The position numbers and the translations under genes are program-made. From NCBI GenBank assembly GCA_030674155.1, contig CM060339.1, positions 40,413,630 to 40,477,629 on the forward strand: a DNA stretch of 64,000 nucleotides, read 5' to 3'. This DNA comes from Stramonita haemastoma (lineage: Eukaryota > Mollusca > Gastropoda > Neogastropoda > Muricidae). Under the pieces are notes generated by a model that made no database searches, was not told the origin of the DNA, and saw only the letters and a program-made list of their open reading frames with translations. The first letter of the stretch is position 1. Every line of letters begins with the position of its first letter. Of the stretch, positions 43,060 to 54,980 are shown piece after piece.

Positions 43060-43345
43060 TATAAAGCACTGTCTTCATGGCTTCATGATAGAATAGAAAG
43101 CACTATCTTCATGGCTTCATGATAGAATAGAAAGCACTGTCTTCATGATAGAATAGAAAGCACTTTCTTCATGACTTCATGATAGAATAGAAAGCACTGT
43201 CTTCATGACTTTATGATAGAGTAGAAAGCACTATCTTCATGGCTTCATGATAGAATAGAAAGCACGATCTTCGTGGCTTCATGATAGAATAGAACACTAT
43301 TTTCATGGCTTCATGTCAAGATAGAAAAGAACATCTTCATGGCTT
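43060..43345. repeat. About 34-bp minisatellite, 8 units
   Basis: GATAGAATAGAAAGCACTRT then CTTCATGGCTTCAT is repeated, with decay toward the right end. Confidence 0.93.
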
Positions 43346-44700
43346 CAATATGATTGAATTGTATTCTCTTTGAGGTTTGAAATGTGGGAGGATGTTTTGA
43401 AAGTTGTCAGTCTAGTAGGAGTTATGTATGTGTGGGAGGGAATGGGGAAGAGAGAAGTGAACAGAGGTATAGGTATTGTTAGAAAGATTAGTGTGGAAAT
43501 ATCGGGAAGGACAGGGCTGAAGCTGTTGATTTGACACTGTAGAAAGGACTTTGAGAAAATAATCCTGAAAAACCACGACTAGAACAGGTAGTAGGTAAAC
43601 TCGTGAATTTTGAGAAATGATAAAACGTGTGGAATACAAAACATGAACCGAATGTGAAGAAACTAGTAATGCATTAATTAACTGGTCGAAAAGAAGTAGA
43701 CACTGGCATGCATGACTTGGGGGGGGGGAGGGGGGGGGGAATATTACTAATGGAGTATAACTGTACATAACTGAATGTTACACCAACACGCTCACGATAA
43801 CAAGCACAACAGTATTAGTATCGTTCCTCTGCTGGGGCGTGTCCAGTGTCTGGAGCATGACAACTGGATGCTGTGTCGAGCAGAGGGCTGCTGGCTGTCA
43901 GACCCACACTGCCGTGCATGTGTCGGTGAACAGCTGTAGACTTAGTTAGTACGCACAGCTGTGGCCCGATAGTGGGCCAGTGATCTACAGTAGGAAGGAT
44001 AGTTTTGCTGTGCACATCCCGATACTTCCAGTATTGACACCAAATGAAATAATACTCCGCAGACCTATGGAAGGACCCGTTTTTTTCCCCTCTTGTCGCC
44101 ACCTCAGAAGGCAGGCAGAGTTCCTGAACAAAGCAAACAGAAGTGTCCACAGTTTGGGTTCACCCTGCTGCAAAGTGGCGTGGGGTCAAGGTCAGGGTCA
44201 GGGTCACTGAACAAAGCACACAGAAGTGTCCACAGTTTGGGTTCACCCTGCTGCAAAGTGGCATGGGGTTCATGGGTAAAGAGGGTCAGGGTTACTGCCT
44301 GCAGAACTGCCGTAACTGCTGGCTTCTGATACTTGTTCCCTGTTGGCTGCCACTGTCCCCCCCCCTAGTCTGGGAACACATGTAGCTACTGCTGAAGCTG
44401 TGCTCTTTGCCTCAGTCCAAATCATGCCATAAACTTGGACCTGGGTGTAGCCGACATGAGAGCCCTGCTCTGAACATGCCTGTGTGTGGGAGGTGAAGAT
44501 TGTGCAATATTGTGCCGGGTCAGCAGGCTCCTCCTGTCCTTTCCTGTCCAAAGACGCAGACATGACACGAGCTGCTCGTGTAGGACTGTCCTAGAGTGGT
44601 GCTGATTATTCATTAAAGAAGCTGCCGTCTTCAGGTAGGCGTGGGGCGAAACTCGTCCAGTCTGTGAACTCATTACAGCTGTGAATCAGCAGGAAAGTGG
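43346..44700. other. Moderately GC sequence with an 83-bp tandem duplication
   Basis: CTGAACAAAGCAMACAGAAG then TGTCCACAGTTTGGGTTCAC occurs at 44124-44200 and again at 44207-44275. From 43800 to 44680 GC content is higher than nearby, but I found no splice-bounded open exon. Confidence 0.5.
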
Positions 44701-44905
44701 TGAAGAAAAGAATATCAGTATTAGTTAAACGCGACTGAAAAGCTGTCTTTCATTCTGTTCTAAGTGGATAGCAGGTAGTTAACGACTGGAAAGAAGTTGG
44801 GATTTTTTAGGTACTGTGCAAAGTTATATTTTCATTCTGTTCTCAGTGGAATAGCAGGTAGTTAACGACTGGAAAGAGGTTGAGGTTTTTAGGTAGTGGC
44901 TAAGT
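44701..44905. repeat. About 88-bp tandem duplication
   Basis: TTTCATTCTGTTCTMAGTGG then ATAGCAGGTAGTTAACGACT occurs at about 44748 and 44831, each followed by GGAAAGARGTTG. Confidence 0.88.
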
Positions 44906-46432
44906 ATGTGTGTGGAGAACTGTTGTACCCGACTTTCAGGTTGAGTGTAGTGTACTGTCAACTTGTGGATGGTTTTTTTCAGAAAATAACCAAATGACTG
45001 CCTGCTTTTTAGGCTTGTTTCAGCCAAGTGTCGAGTTTAGAGCATGAGTGACATTTGTTGAGTTTGCGAGTGTCGAGTGTGCCAACAGTGTTTTGTTAAA
45101 GTTAGTAGAACAATGGGGATACTGTGTTGATTATTTCAAATGTAGAGTCAGAAATGAGTCAAGTTTTATTTTTATTTTTAAATGGTTCAGATTTTGACCC
45201 TTTTTAAAAAACTTTTTATAATTTTTTTCTTAAGAAACAGTCTTTTCCTTTTGTTGTTATTTGTTAAAGTGAGTCAGGAGTTGTACATGATATGATTTTT
45301 ATATTAAAGATGTTCCGGTGTGTGGGTGTGTGTGTGTGTGCCCTGAATGTTATGAAGTGGTTTGTGAATTGAAAACCATTGAATAGTTTCAAGAAAAGAA
45401 AGACAGACAGCTATTGAAATCAGTTAGTGTAGTAGCCCATGTGTTACATGCACACCACCGCTTGGTGTCAACTTGTTAGTGAAATGTGTGCATGTTGTGA
45501 ATATTATTCTCTTTTTTTCATGGCCTTATAAATGAAAAAAACCAAACTTTTGTGTCTTGCGTAATATTTCGTGAATGAACGACGGAGAAAAAAGAAGAAA
45601 AAATAGAAAAAAAAAGATCACTTTCTAGGCACTGGATTTGCAAGACCTGTGCTATAGATCAGTAAGAAAGGCTGTAGATTACGAGTATGGAAGATTTTTT
45701 TTTTCTCTGTTTGCCGTATGTAACTTTCTGTTCTTGTGTTATGCTAATAACTGATGCAGATGTTATCGTCATGTTGGAACAAGCTGTTTCTTCTCGCTGA
45801 CTTGTTTGTTTCTGGTTTTTCTGATTATTAAAAAAACAAATCTCTGTATTCTTAGGTGTGAAAATCCCTCTGGGGTTTGTAATCTAAGTAATCGTTTGGG
45901 ATTTTGTTGGAAATGAATCGATTGATCAAAGTACTGAAAGTGATCATGGGGACTCTCTCTAATGGGACTGCCAAAATGTAACGGCCTTATTTTCTTTCTA
46001 TTCTTCTCCCGTCCTGACTGTTAGCTTTGTCAATGCTTCGTGGTTTGTATGGTAAGTCTGTGTGTTATGTCTTCATTAGCTAATAAATTGTAAAAAACAA
46101 CAACTAAATACTGATTTTCCCCCCCACTGCGCACTAAATGCTTCATTAGTACTGGTACCTTGCCATAGTGAAGGCTGTAAATGGTCAATATTGTTTTCTG
46201 AAAATGTTTTGGTTAATTTTTTTTATTTTTTAATTGGAGATTTTTTTGTTTTGATTCGGTTTGTTGCTGTCTTTTTTGTGAAAAAATCTTCATCTAAATG
46301 TTAATTTTTTGTTATTGTTCTTTTCTTTTCCTTTTTTAAAATTTTTTAAATTTTTTTTAAAAATAAATTTTCTTTGTTTTATATGTTTATTTGAAATCTT
46401 TTTTGAATTTTTTTTTTCTTGTGAAATGCAGT
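44906..46432. other. AT/T-rich sequence, nothing recognised
   Basis: Homopolymer-rich non-coding sequence with an AATAAA at 46082-46087. No gene or repeat family is apparent. Confidence 0.45.
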
Positions 46433-46787
46433 CTCTCTCTCTCTCTCTCTCTTCTTCTCTCTCCTCTCTCTCTCTCTTGTTGTGTTTACATCTTAGTCCC
46501 CATTTTTGTTTCTCACTGTTTGTTTGTTTATTTTCCTGCATTCTGGGCTCCCATTTCTTTCTTTTTATTTCATCTTAGTTCTCTTTCATCTTTGACTCCT
46601 CCCCCTCCCTCCTTACTTTCTGCTCTATTCTCTCTCTTTTTCTTTCCTCTGTGTGTGTGTCTGTGTCTGTGTGTGTGTGCGCGTGCGCGCTAAACAATTT
46701 GATACGCATAAGCCACATATATTGTGGCAGGAGAGATGTGATTCCAGTTAAAACTTTCTGTGAAGACAGAATTGTATAATGATTGTG

Positions 46788-46860
<73 letters not shown>
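46433..46860. repeat. (CT)n patch, CT/GT-rich stretch and a (GA)n array
   Basis: CT runs lie at 46433-46478, a GTGTGTCT stretch at 46650-46690 and a perfect GA run at 46793-46859. Confidence 0.88.
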
Positions 46861-46862
<2 letters not shown>

Positions 46863-47410
46863 GGTGTCAGTTTCTAAATTTACATCAATTTGAATAACGG
46901 GGAGTCAGGGAGAGGGGGAGTAGTGAAATAATGTGGATTTTTTTCTTTATAAATTGGGGGAGGGGGGACAAAAGAAAATAGAATATTTTTTAATGACTGT
47001 GTGATTATATATAATGAAAAATTGCATGCTTGATTTATTTGATGATTTGTTTTTCTTGGGTTTTTTTGTTTTTGTGTTTTCAAAACAATGCCAGTTAACA
47101 TCACCTGGTGTACAGATTCTTTGTCCTGTTTAATTTGTAAAAAAAAAAATGTTTTTCTTTAAAAGAATTTTTTTTAAACCCCAATCAAGATGGTTGATTA
47201 CCATTACTATTATTATTAATATCATTATTTTTATTTTTTAAGTTATTTTTTAATTGTTATTATGATTATTATATCTTATTACAATATATTTTTCAATGCC
47301 TATTTTTATACGTTTCCAGTGATGAGAAATAATAACAATAATTATTATTATTATTATTATCTCGTGTTGCATTATAAATTTTTCAATACTTTTTTTCCAG
47401 TGTAGTGAAT

Positions 47411-47464
<54 letters not shown>

Positions 47465-48237
47465 TTTCACTACAAAATATTTTTGAATGCTCTTTTGTAT
47501 AAAAAAAAATTACAGAAGAGTTCTTTTAAAAAAGAAAAGAAAAAAAAAGACAGACCTTTGAAATATAATTGACCCTTTTTTTTTGTTTTGTTTTTGTTGT
47601 CACATGAGGAACTGGAGGTGTTTGATATGTGACTTCTTTTTCTCGTTCCCCTCCCCCCCGCCCCCCCCCCTTTTTTCTTTTTTTTTAAACAAACATTGGC
47701 TGACTTTTATAAATATTTTGTTCTGTCACATGAACAGGGAGTTGATCTGTGGCTTTTGATTTTTTTTTTTATATATAAATAAACATTTGCTGACTTTTAT
47801 CTTTTCTTCATGAAATTGAATAAATTGTGTCAAGCAACATTATCACTTTGCTTTTGTGAAGTTTTTTTTTGTGTTGGTAGGATGGGCTTACATGTGGTGT
47901 TGTGTGTATGTGTGGACATGAAAGTGTGTGTGTGTGTGTGTGGATGTGTGTCACTCTGTGTGTGTGTGTCTGTGTATGTATGTGTGTGTGTGTGTTCATG
48001 TTCTTATGGGTATGCTGTTGACGTTTGTGCCAAGTATTGTTTCTGTTTGGATTTTTTTATGTGTATGATGGTGACTCTACCTAAGTGTGTATGTGTGTAC
48101 TATATTCCAGTGTATTTTTGTTTGGTGCAGGTGGGTGTCATAAGTGTGTACAAAAAGTTGCTAGTCATTCTGACCAGGTGTGCTGATCCATGCCTGTGTC
48201 ATTAATCCTAAACAACACACGCACCTGAAACCGTCTT
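46861..48237. other. T-rich sequence with (ATT)n arrays and a GT patch
   Basis: ATT triplets occur at 47338-47362 and 47411-47463. A C run lies near 47650-47671 and a GT-rich patch at 47925-47998. No exon was recognised. Confidence 0.5.
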
Positions 48238-48467
48238 CCTGTGATGAAATTAATCTTCATACAATGACATGTATCTGAAAGCATCTCCATATGATGAACT
48301 CCATAATTATGGTGAAGTTAATCTTCATACAATGACATGTATCTGAAAGCATCTCCATATGATGAACTCCATAATTATGGTGAAGTTAATCTTCATACAA
48401 TGACATGTATCTGAAAGCATCTCCATATGATGAACTCCATAATTATGGTGAAGTTAATCTTCATACA
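48238..48467. repeat. 68-bp minisatellite (left part)
   Basis: GTTAATCTTCATACAATGAC then ATGTATCTGAAAGCATCTCC then ATATGATGAACTCCATAATT recurs every 68 bp, nearly identical for three units. The array resumes after a SINE insertion. Confidence 0.94.
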
Positions 48468-48754
48468 GCCGCCACTGTGGCCTAGTGGTTAGGGCATTGG
48501 ACTCGTAATCTAAAGGTTGCGGGTTCGATCCCAGCTATTCCGCTATGGCGTTGTGCCCTTGGAAAAGGCACTTTACGGCTATTTTCTCACCCCACCCAGG
48601 TGTAAAAGGGGTACCAACCTTGTGTTGTGGGTTAATCCTGCGATAGACTGGCGTCCTATCCAGGGGGGAGTCTATGACTCTCAGTCGCTTAACGCCACAG
48701 AAACCGGGATAAGCACCGGCCTGATGAGCCTTATGGCCCGGGACAGACTTTAAC
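48468..48754 (+). repeat. SINE family B inserted into the 68-bp array, with TSD
   Basis: It is a full copy: head CCGCCACTGTGGCCTAGTGG, GTTGCGGGTTCGATCCC B box, body, and end GGACAGACTTTAAC. The 14-bp duplication TTAATCTTCATACA is at 48454-48467 and 48755-48768. Frames through this element (for example 48517-48753) are repeat-derived. Confidence 0.95.
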
Positions 48755-49450
48755 TTAATCTTCATACAACGACATGTATCTGAAATCATCATCATATGAT
48801 GAACTCCATATGATGACATTAATCTTAAAAAAATTATATGTATCTGAAATTATCTGCATATTATGAACTGCAAATGATCAAGTTAATATTCATACAATTA
48901 CACGCATATTAATTGTTTTGATGTGAAGTCAATCTGCATACAAATCACATGCATCTGAAATAATCTTCATGTGAAGTTAAACTGTATACACACAGAGATG
49001 ATGGGATGCAAAAAAAAAAAAAAGCACATGAGTGCTTATTCCATTATCCTCGATAGTATAAGAATAAATAAATAAATAAATGAATAAATAAATCTTCATA
49101 CAATTACGTGGTATGAATAATCTTCCTGTGAAGTTAATCTTCATTGAATAATATGTACACTGAAAGTTATCTTATATGAAGTTGATCTTACACAATGCAT
49201 GTTTTGTATCTGAAATAATTTTCATTTGAAGTTAATCATAAACAGTGCATGCATCTAAAATTGTCTTTGTGTAAAGTCAATCTCGAACAATACACGCATC
49301 TGACTAATCTTTGTGAAAAATTAATCTTGAACAGTTTACGCATCTGATCTGTGTGTAAAGGTAACATTGAACACATGCTGATGCATCTGAAATCATCTTC
49401 AATTTCATGTAAAGTTTCTCTTAAACGATGTATACACCCGAAATAACCTT
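48755..49450. repeat. 68-bp array, decayed right part, with a SINE A scrap
   Basis: Diverged units (CTGAAATAATCTTCATGTGA-type) continue to about 49450. At 48999-49092 a SINE A 3' end (GCACATGAGTGCTTATTCC, AATAAATAAATAAA tail) is embedded. Confidence 0.8.
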
Positions 49451-49555
49451 TATACGATACAATCTTTCATCACACTCATGAAACAAAAACATGAGAATAG
49501 CCAAACCCCACAAAAAATATATTCTTTTTTTCTAAACATAAACGAAAACAGACAT

Positions 49556-49692
<137 letters not shown>

Positions 49693-50311
49693 TCACATAG
49701 AAAAAAACATACTTGAGAAACTAGAACAATTCATAAGAATATCATTAGTTTGTATGCCACATATGCAGTACATAATGGTAACATTAAAAAAAAAATAATA
49801 AATAAAAAAACAGACCCCAAAACGTTATGACAAACACTCATGCAGAAATATCTCGCCTTGCTATCTGAAGTAGCTACGCTGTCAGACTGTGAAATCAAGT
49901 AGAGCCGATTATTTTTTAAAAAGAAATTTAAAAAAAAAATTCGGTGTCACAGTTTCACGTCTATTTTTCTGATTAGGCTGGGCCAACAGTTTTTTGTTTG
50001 TTTTGTTTTCGTTTTGCTTTGATGTTAACAAAATGATAGAGCCGACATTAACATGATGGTTTAGACAAAATGTAATTGGTTCAGAACAACTTAGCACTAA
50101 CACATGAAACGAGCACACCAAGCAACAAGCTTATAGAAATACTCTAACATCTATGTGCAAAAATGGGCTGCATCTGAACAAAACAACGTCAAAGGGATGA
50201 AAAATACGACAACTGTACATATTAAAAGAATGTGACAAAAATATCAGCATGATGTTACGATTTGTAAAGTGATGTTGAGATTGTCTTCAGCCATGACAAG
50301 CTCTTTTGTAT
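49693..50311. other. AT-rich non-coding, nothing recognised
   Basis: A-rich and T-rich runs only. No exon, RNA gene or repeat family was recognised. Confidence 0.45.
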
Positions 50312-50652
50312 ATTTTATTCTTTTATATCGAGGATAATGGAATAAGCACTCTCGTGCTTTTTTACATCCAGTCCCCGTGTGTATGCAGTTTTTATATATC
50401 TTGTCATCTGTTCCCACCGGCACACAATGGCCTACTCTTACGAAAAGCGGAACAGGATTTAACATGTGCGCAAAATGCTCTGCGTGCGTTCGCACACAGG
50501 GCCTCCTCGGTTTAAAGTCTCATCCGAAGGACTTTTGGGGAGAGTGGAGTCAGCACTGATGTTAACTCCAGAGGAAAAATCTCGACGGGGAATCGAACTC
50601 GGGTCGTCAAATTGCCAACGCAAGGTTCTGACCACTAGGCTATCATCCTGTA
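50312..50652 (-). repeat. SINE family A, full-length copy
   Basis: It is complete from the TTCTTTTATATCGAGGATAA end to the tRNA-like head (GGAATCGAACTCGGG, ACCACTAGGCTAT). Confidence 0.95.
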
Positions 50653-51160
50653 CTCTCCATTACAGGGGGAACAATTCCTCGAAGTCGGAGTATGGGTGCC
50701 TGTTAAAGTTAAAGTTCAAGTCTGTCCCGAGCCTAAGGCTCATCAGGCCGGTGCTTATCCCGGTTTCTGTGGCGTTAAGCGACTGAGAGTCATAGACTCC
50801 CCCCTGGATAGGACGCCAGTCTATCGCAGGATTAACCCCCAACACAAGGTTGGTACCCCTTTTACACCTGGGTGGGGTGAGAAAATAGCCGTAAAGTGCC
50901 TTTTCCAAGGGCACAACGCCATAGCCGAAAGCTGGGATCGAACCCGCAACCTTTAGATTACGAGTCCAACGCCCTAACCACTAGACTACAGCGGCGGCAT
51001 GGGTGCCTGTAGGCCTACATATGGCACTGAAGAAGAAAGTCGCCACACACCAAAGCTACCAGCTGCTGTGTGCTTGTATTGCAGTCTCACGGTGATTCCC
51101 AGGTGAGGTGAGTGATACAGAGTGTATGTTCTGGGTGACCCCCAGGATGTTCTTTCTTTT
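50653..51160 (+). repeat. Family E-like repeat split by SINE B
   Basis: TCGAAGTCGGAGTATGGGTG lies left of the SINE B. GGGTGCCTGTAGGCCTACAT then AATCTCACGGTGATTCCCAG-like sequence and TTCTGGGTGACCCC lie to its right, matching 4602-4760. Confidence 0.6.
50704..50998 (-). repeat. SINE family B, full-length, 12-bp TSD
   Basis: The flanks are ATGGGTGCCTGT at 50692-50703 and 50999-51010. The head lies at the right (complement GGGATCGAACCCGCAACC). The only notable difference from the other copies is a few indels in C and T runs. Confidence 0.95.
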
Positions 51161-51164
51161 TCAT

Positions 51165-51302
51165 CTTTTATATCGAGGATAATGGAATAAGCACCCCTGT
51201 GCTTTTTTTACATCCAGTCCCCGTGTGTATGCAGTTTTGTAAATGTCATCTGTTCCCACCGGCACACGATGGCCTACTCTAACGAAAAGGGAAAAGCGGA
51301 GG
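51165..51302 (-). repeat. SINE family A, truncated copy
   Basis: It is the complement of the 3' portion through GGCCTACTCTAACGAAAAG, then breaks off. Confidence 0.9.
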
Positions 51303-51324
51303 GTCTATGACTATGAATTTGCGC

Positions 51325-51790
51325 GGATGTTAAGGTAGGGAACGCCCAGCAACCAACACCCACCCCTTGGTCAATCTCCCCCCCCCCCACACACACACAC
51401 AATGAAACGCCCAGCAACCAACACCCGCCCCTTTGTCAATCTGCCCCCCCCCCCCCTTCCACACACACACACACATAATTATACCCTTCCCATACTAACA
51501 CATTTCCTCCTCCTCCCTCCTCCACTACCTTCCCTCCTGCCTCCTTAAAACTTAAAAAACGCAGACGTAAAAGCTGTGCACAACAGTTATTTCATTTCAT
51601 TTCATGCAGAAAGTCAAGCACCCCCCCCCCACCCACACACACACACATAATTATACCCTTCCCATAACACATTCCCCCCCCCCCCCCCCCTCATCCACTA
51701 CTTCCCTCTTCCTTAAAAAACGCAGACGTAAAAACTGTGCACAACAGTTCTTTCATTTCGTTTCATGCAGGAAGTCATGCAACACCCCCC
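51325..51790. repeat. Nested tandem duplications rich in C runs
   Basis: ACGCCCAGCAACCAACACCC is duplicated (about 51343 and 51408). A roughly 185-bp unit with CATAATTATACCCTTCCCAT, GCAGACGTAAAARCTGTGCA and CATTTCATGCAGRAAGTCA occurs twice (51473-51630 and 51650-51790). Confidence 0.85.
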
Positions 51791-52525
51791 CCCTCCCCTC
51801 CCCCCCCCCCCTTCCAGAAAACCAACCCCCCCACCCCAACCCAAACCACCCCAACCCAAACCACCCCAACCCAAACCACCCAACCAAACCACCCCAACCC
51901 AAACCACCCAAACAAACCAACCCAAACCAACCCCAACCCAAACCACCCAACCCAAACCACCCCAAACCAACCCAACCCAACCACCCCAACCCAAACCACC
52001 CAACCCAAACCACCCAACCCAACCACCCAACCCAAACCACCCAACCCAAACCATCCCAACCCAAACCACCCAACCCAAACCACCCAACCCAACCCACCCA
52101 AACCCAACCCAACCCAACCCAAACCACCCCAACCCAAACCACCCAACCAACCAACCCAACCACCCAACCCAAACCACCCAACCCAAACCACCCCAACCCA
52201 AACCACCCAACCCAAACCCAACCCAAACCACCCCAACCCAAACCACCCAACCCAAACCACCCCAACCCAAACCACCCCAAACCACCCAACCCAAACCACC
52301 CAACCAAACACCCAACCCAAACCACCCAACCACCACCCAACCCAAACCCCCAACCCAACCACCCAACCCAAACCACCCAACCCAACACCCAACCAACCAC
52401 CCAAACCACCCAACCCAACCACCCCAACCCAAACCAACCCAAACCCAACCCAACCCAACCCAAACCCAACCCAACCACCCCAACCAAACCACCCAACCAC
52501 CCACCCAAACCCAACCCAAACCAAA
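51777..52525. repeat. About 750-bp A/C-only tract, (CCCAAACCA...)n
   Basis: From about 51830 to 52520 the + strand contains only A and C apart from a single T near 52053, in irregular units such as CCACCCCAACCCAAACCACC. The minus strand is G/T-only with GGG runs every few bases. Five long overlapping frames on both strands are composition artefacts. Confidence 0.97.
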
Positions 52526-52778
52526 CCTCCCACAAAAGAAGAGAAAGACCAGACGAGCAACCAGCCCAAAACGGCCTGAGTGTTTGAGTTGTAAAGTGAG
52601 AACAGATGAAAGGTGACTGGCTGTGCCAAGACGCTGCGTGATAGAGTCTGTCGAGAACTAACAGTACAAACATTGGCAGCATCATAACAGTCGTCGATTA
52701 ATTAATGGCGTGTCGTGCATACACAGGTTGTATTGTTGAATTTGAAATGCATCAGCTGAAAATATCATCACACGAGAG

Positions 52779-53090
<312 letters not shown>

Positions 53091-53529
53091 TTAAAACAAA
53101 CAATAACAATAACACAATAAAGTATAAAAACCCAACAAAAACAAAATATCGGTTGCAGTTTCATGATTGCTGCAAAGACAAATTTTTTTTGTTATAATCT
53201 AATAAAACCACCACAGTGCATCTATCTACATTTTGTAAAAAAAAAAAAAAAATTTAAAAAGAAATAACTTTTCAACTACCAGTCTCAGACCTACTGTTAG
53301 GGCTGGTATAATACATGTGTTATATGTACACTATATGTTGCAATGCTATTTTTACATATATTGTATTTTGTACTGGTATTTTTTACAGACATTGTGCTTT
53401 GCACCACACCGAAGTTTGATGCGCTGGGGGAGGGTGGGGGGGGAGGGGGGCATGACTTGTCAGGCTTCTAATGGCAGTACAACGCATTTTCGCTCATATG
53501 ACAGACAACAATAAATGCTGTTTGAACGT
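53091..53529. other. AT-rich non-coding, nothing recognised
   Basis: A and T runs plus a G-rich patch (53425-53449). No exon or repeat family. Confidence 0.4.
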
Positions 53530-53894
53530 TCGAAAAAGTAAAAGAAGAAGAAAAAGAAGGGAGAGGAGGACGAGAAGGAGGAGGAGGAGAAGGAGGAGGA
53601 GGGGAGAGAGGAGGAGGAGAAGGAGGAGGAGAGAAAAGAAGGAGGAGGAGGGAGAGGGGAAAGAAGAAGAAGAAGAAGAAGAAGAGAAGAGAAGAGAAGA
53701 AGAAGAAAAGAAGAAGAAGAAGAAGAAGAAGAAGAAGAAGAAGAAAAGAAGAAGAAGGAGAAGAAGAAAGAAGAAGAAGAAGAAGAAGAAGAAGAAGAAG
53801 AAGAAGAAGAAGAAAAGAAGAGGAGGAGGAGGAGGAGGAGAAGAAGAAGAAGAAGAAGAAGAAGAAGAAGAAGAAGAAGAAGAAGAAGAAGAAG

Positions 53895-53927
<33 letters not shown>

Positions 53928-53934
53928 AGAAGAA

Positions 53935-53966
<32 letters not shown>

Positions 53967-53972
53967 AGAAGA
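53530..53972. repeat. (GAA)n/(GAG)n homopurine tract
   Basis: About 440 bp are almost purely A and G on the + strand, dominated by AAG triplets with GGA patches. The overlapping long frames of Lys/Arg/Glu and Ser/Phe/Leu are artefacts. Confidence 0.97.
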
Positions 53973-54274
53973 CATATTTTGCATTAATAATTTTACATAC
54001 ATTATAATTTGCGCGCGTGTGTATTTTGTGCCTTTCGTAGAGAGATGTACCCTGATTTTGCAGAGCTACCAAAAGGAATGCCTATGATCCCTTCGTCCTC
54101 ACTTCACCTTACCCAACCCATCATAACTGTTGTTTGTAGCCACACCGACCACTGAGGCCTTATCAGGGATGCCACTTCGTCAATGGTTAAAGGTCAGATT
54201 TAATATTTCAACTATAAACAGATTAAGACCAGATTAAAAACCAACTCTTCATGACTTTTATTCGTTCCGAGGAC

Positions 54275-54645
54275 GGACGCTTATAGCCGAATGATTGAGT
54301 GTTCGATTCAATCCCATGGGCCCATGAAGTTGTGGGTTCGAATCTCGGTGTCGTGTGGTGAATTAAGGGTGAGGATTGCTTTTTAAAATGATCTCTCGGG
54401 TCAACTCCAAAGTTCAGACCTGCTAGGGCCTTAAATTCTCTTCGTCTGTTTAAACACGCAGAAGATCAAAATACGCACGTTAAAGATCTCATAATTTATG
54501 TCAGCATTCGGTGGCATACAGAAACACAAACATACCCAGGATACATCACCGAAGTCGGAATGCGGCTACCTTCATGGCGGCAAAACCCAGTCACATAGCA
54601 AAAATCTCACCATTGGTGAGCCCCGGAGCTTTAGGCGAGGAAGGA
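54275..54645 (+). repeat. SINE family E, longest copy
   Basis: The head has a tRNA-like A box and GTGGGTTCGAATCTCGG (B box). The body has CACGCAGAAGATC, ACGCACGTTAAAGATCTC and GTCAGCATTCGGTGGCATA. The 3' part has GTCGGAATGCGGCTACC and AATCTCACCATTGGTGAGCC. Fragments of this family are scattered through the window. Confidence 0.8.
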
Positions 54646-54663
54646 AGAAATAAATCGTTTCAA

Positions 54664-54980
54664 TGGCCTATAGGGCGGGATAGCTAAGCGGTCAGAGCGC
54701 TCCCTGTCCCCCAGTCAAGTTAAGCAGCGTCGAGCGAGCGTGGTTACCAGTTGGATGGGTGACCGTTTGCCCGCCTTGGCTTCAGTACAGTCCCCCCCCC
54801 AGTTCACCCAGCTGTAAATGGGTACCTGCCCTCTTTAGGGTCAGGGAAGGTAAAGCAGCGAGGGAGAGGAGATGGGCGCCACCCTCAACACGCTGGCCCC
54901 TAGAGAAATGGAGGTCTCTTGACACCTCGCTCCCCTACCACCGCCTAAGTTATGGGACACCTTTACCTTTACCAACGCCC
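54664..54980 (+). repeat. SINE family D, best-preserved copy
   Basis: The head is GGGATAGCTAAGCGGTCAGA. The 5S-like block is AAGTTAAGCAGCGTCGAGCG ... GTGGTTACCAGTTGGATGGG then TGACCG. The end is GTTATGGGACACCTTTACCT. The 5S similarity covers both the A-box and C-box portions of the 5S internal control region. Confidence 0.93.

Noticed and set aside
43812..44680. GC-balanced region that might hold exons
   Set aside because: Frames are short and overlapping, no acceptor/donor pair bounds a sensible open segment, and an 83-bp tandem duplication lies within it.
48517..48819. 78-94-codon frames with non-repetitive composition, similar to ones at 50660-50956
   Set aside because: The same peptides recur because they lie inside copies of SINE B. 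The interval has a tRNA-like head and target-site duplications, not a conserved gene.
51830..52520. Telomeric or interstitial telomeric sequence
   Set aside because: The units are irregular CCCAA/CCCAAA/CCA mixtures without the TTAGGG/CCCTAA motif expected for most molluscs.
51604..52685. Five overlapping 250-330-codon open frames (Pro/Asn/Thr-rich or Gly/Trp/Leu-rich)
   Set aside because: They arise because the tract contains only A and C on one strand, so stop codons cannot occur. There is no start context, splice structure or non-repetitive domain.
53460..54072. Poly-Ser/Phe/Leu and Lys/Arg/Glu frames
   Set aside because: They are all readings of the GAA/GGA homopurine repeat.
54700..54790. 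Possible 5S rRNA gene
   Set aside because: Only the internal-control-like part matches. The 5' and 3' thirds of 5S rRNA are absent and the block sits inside a repeated element.
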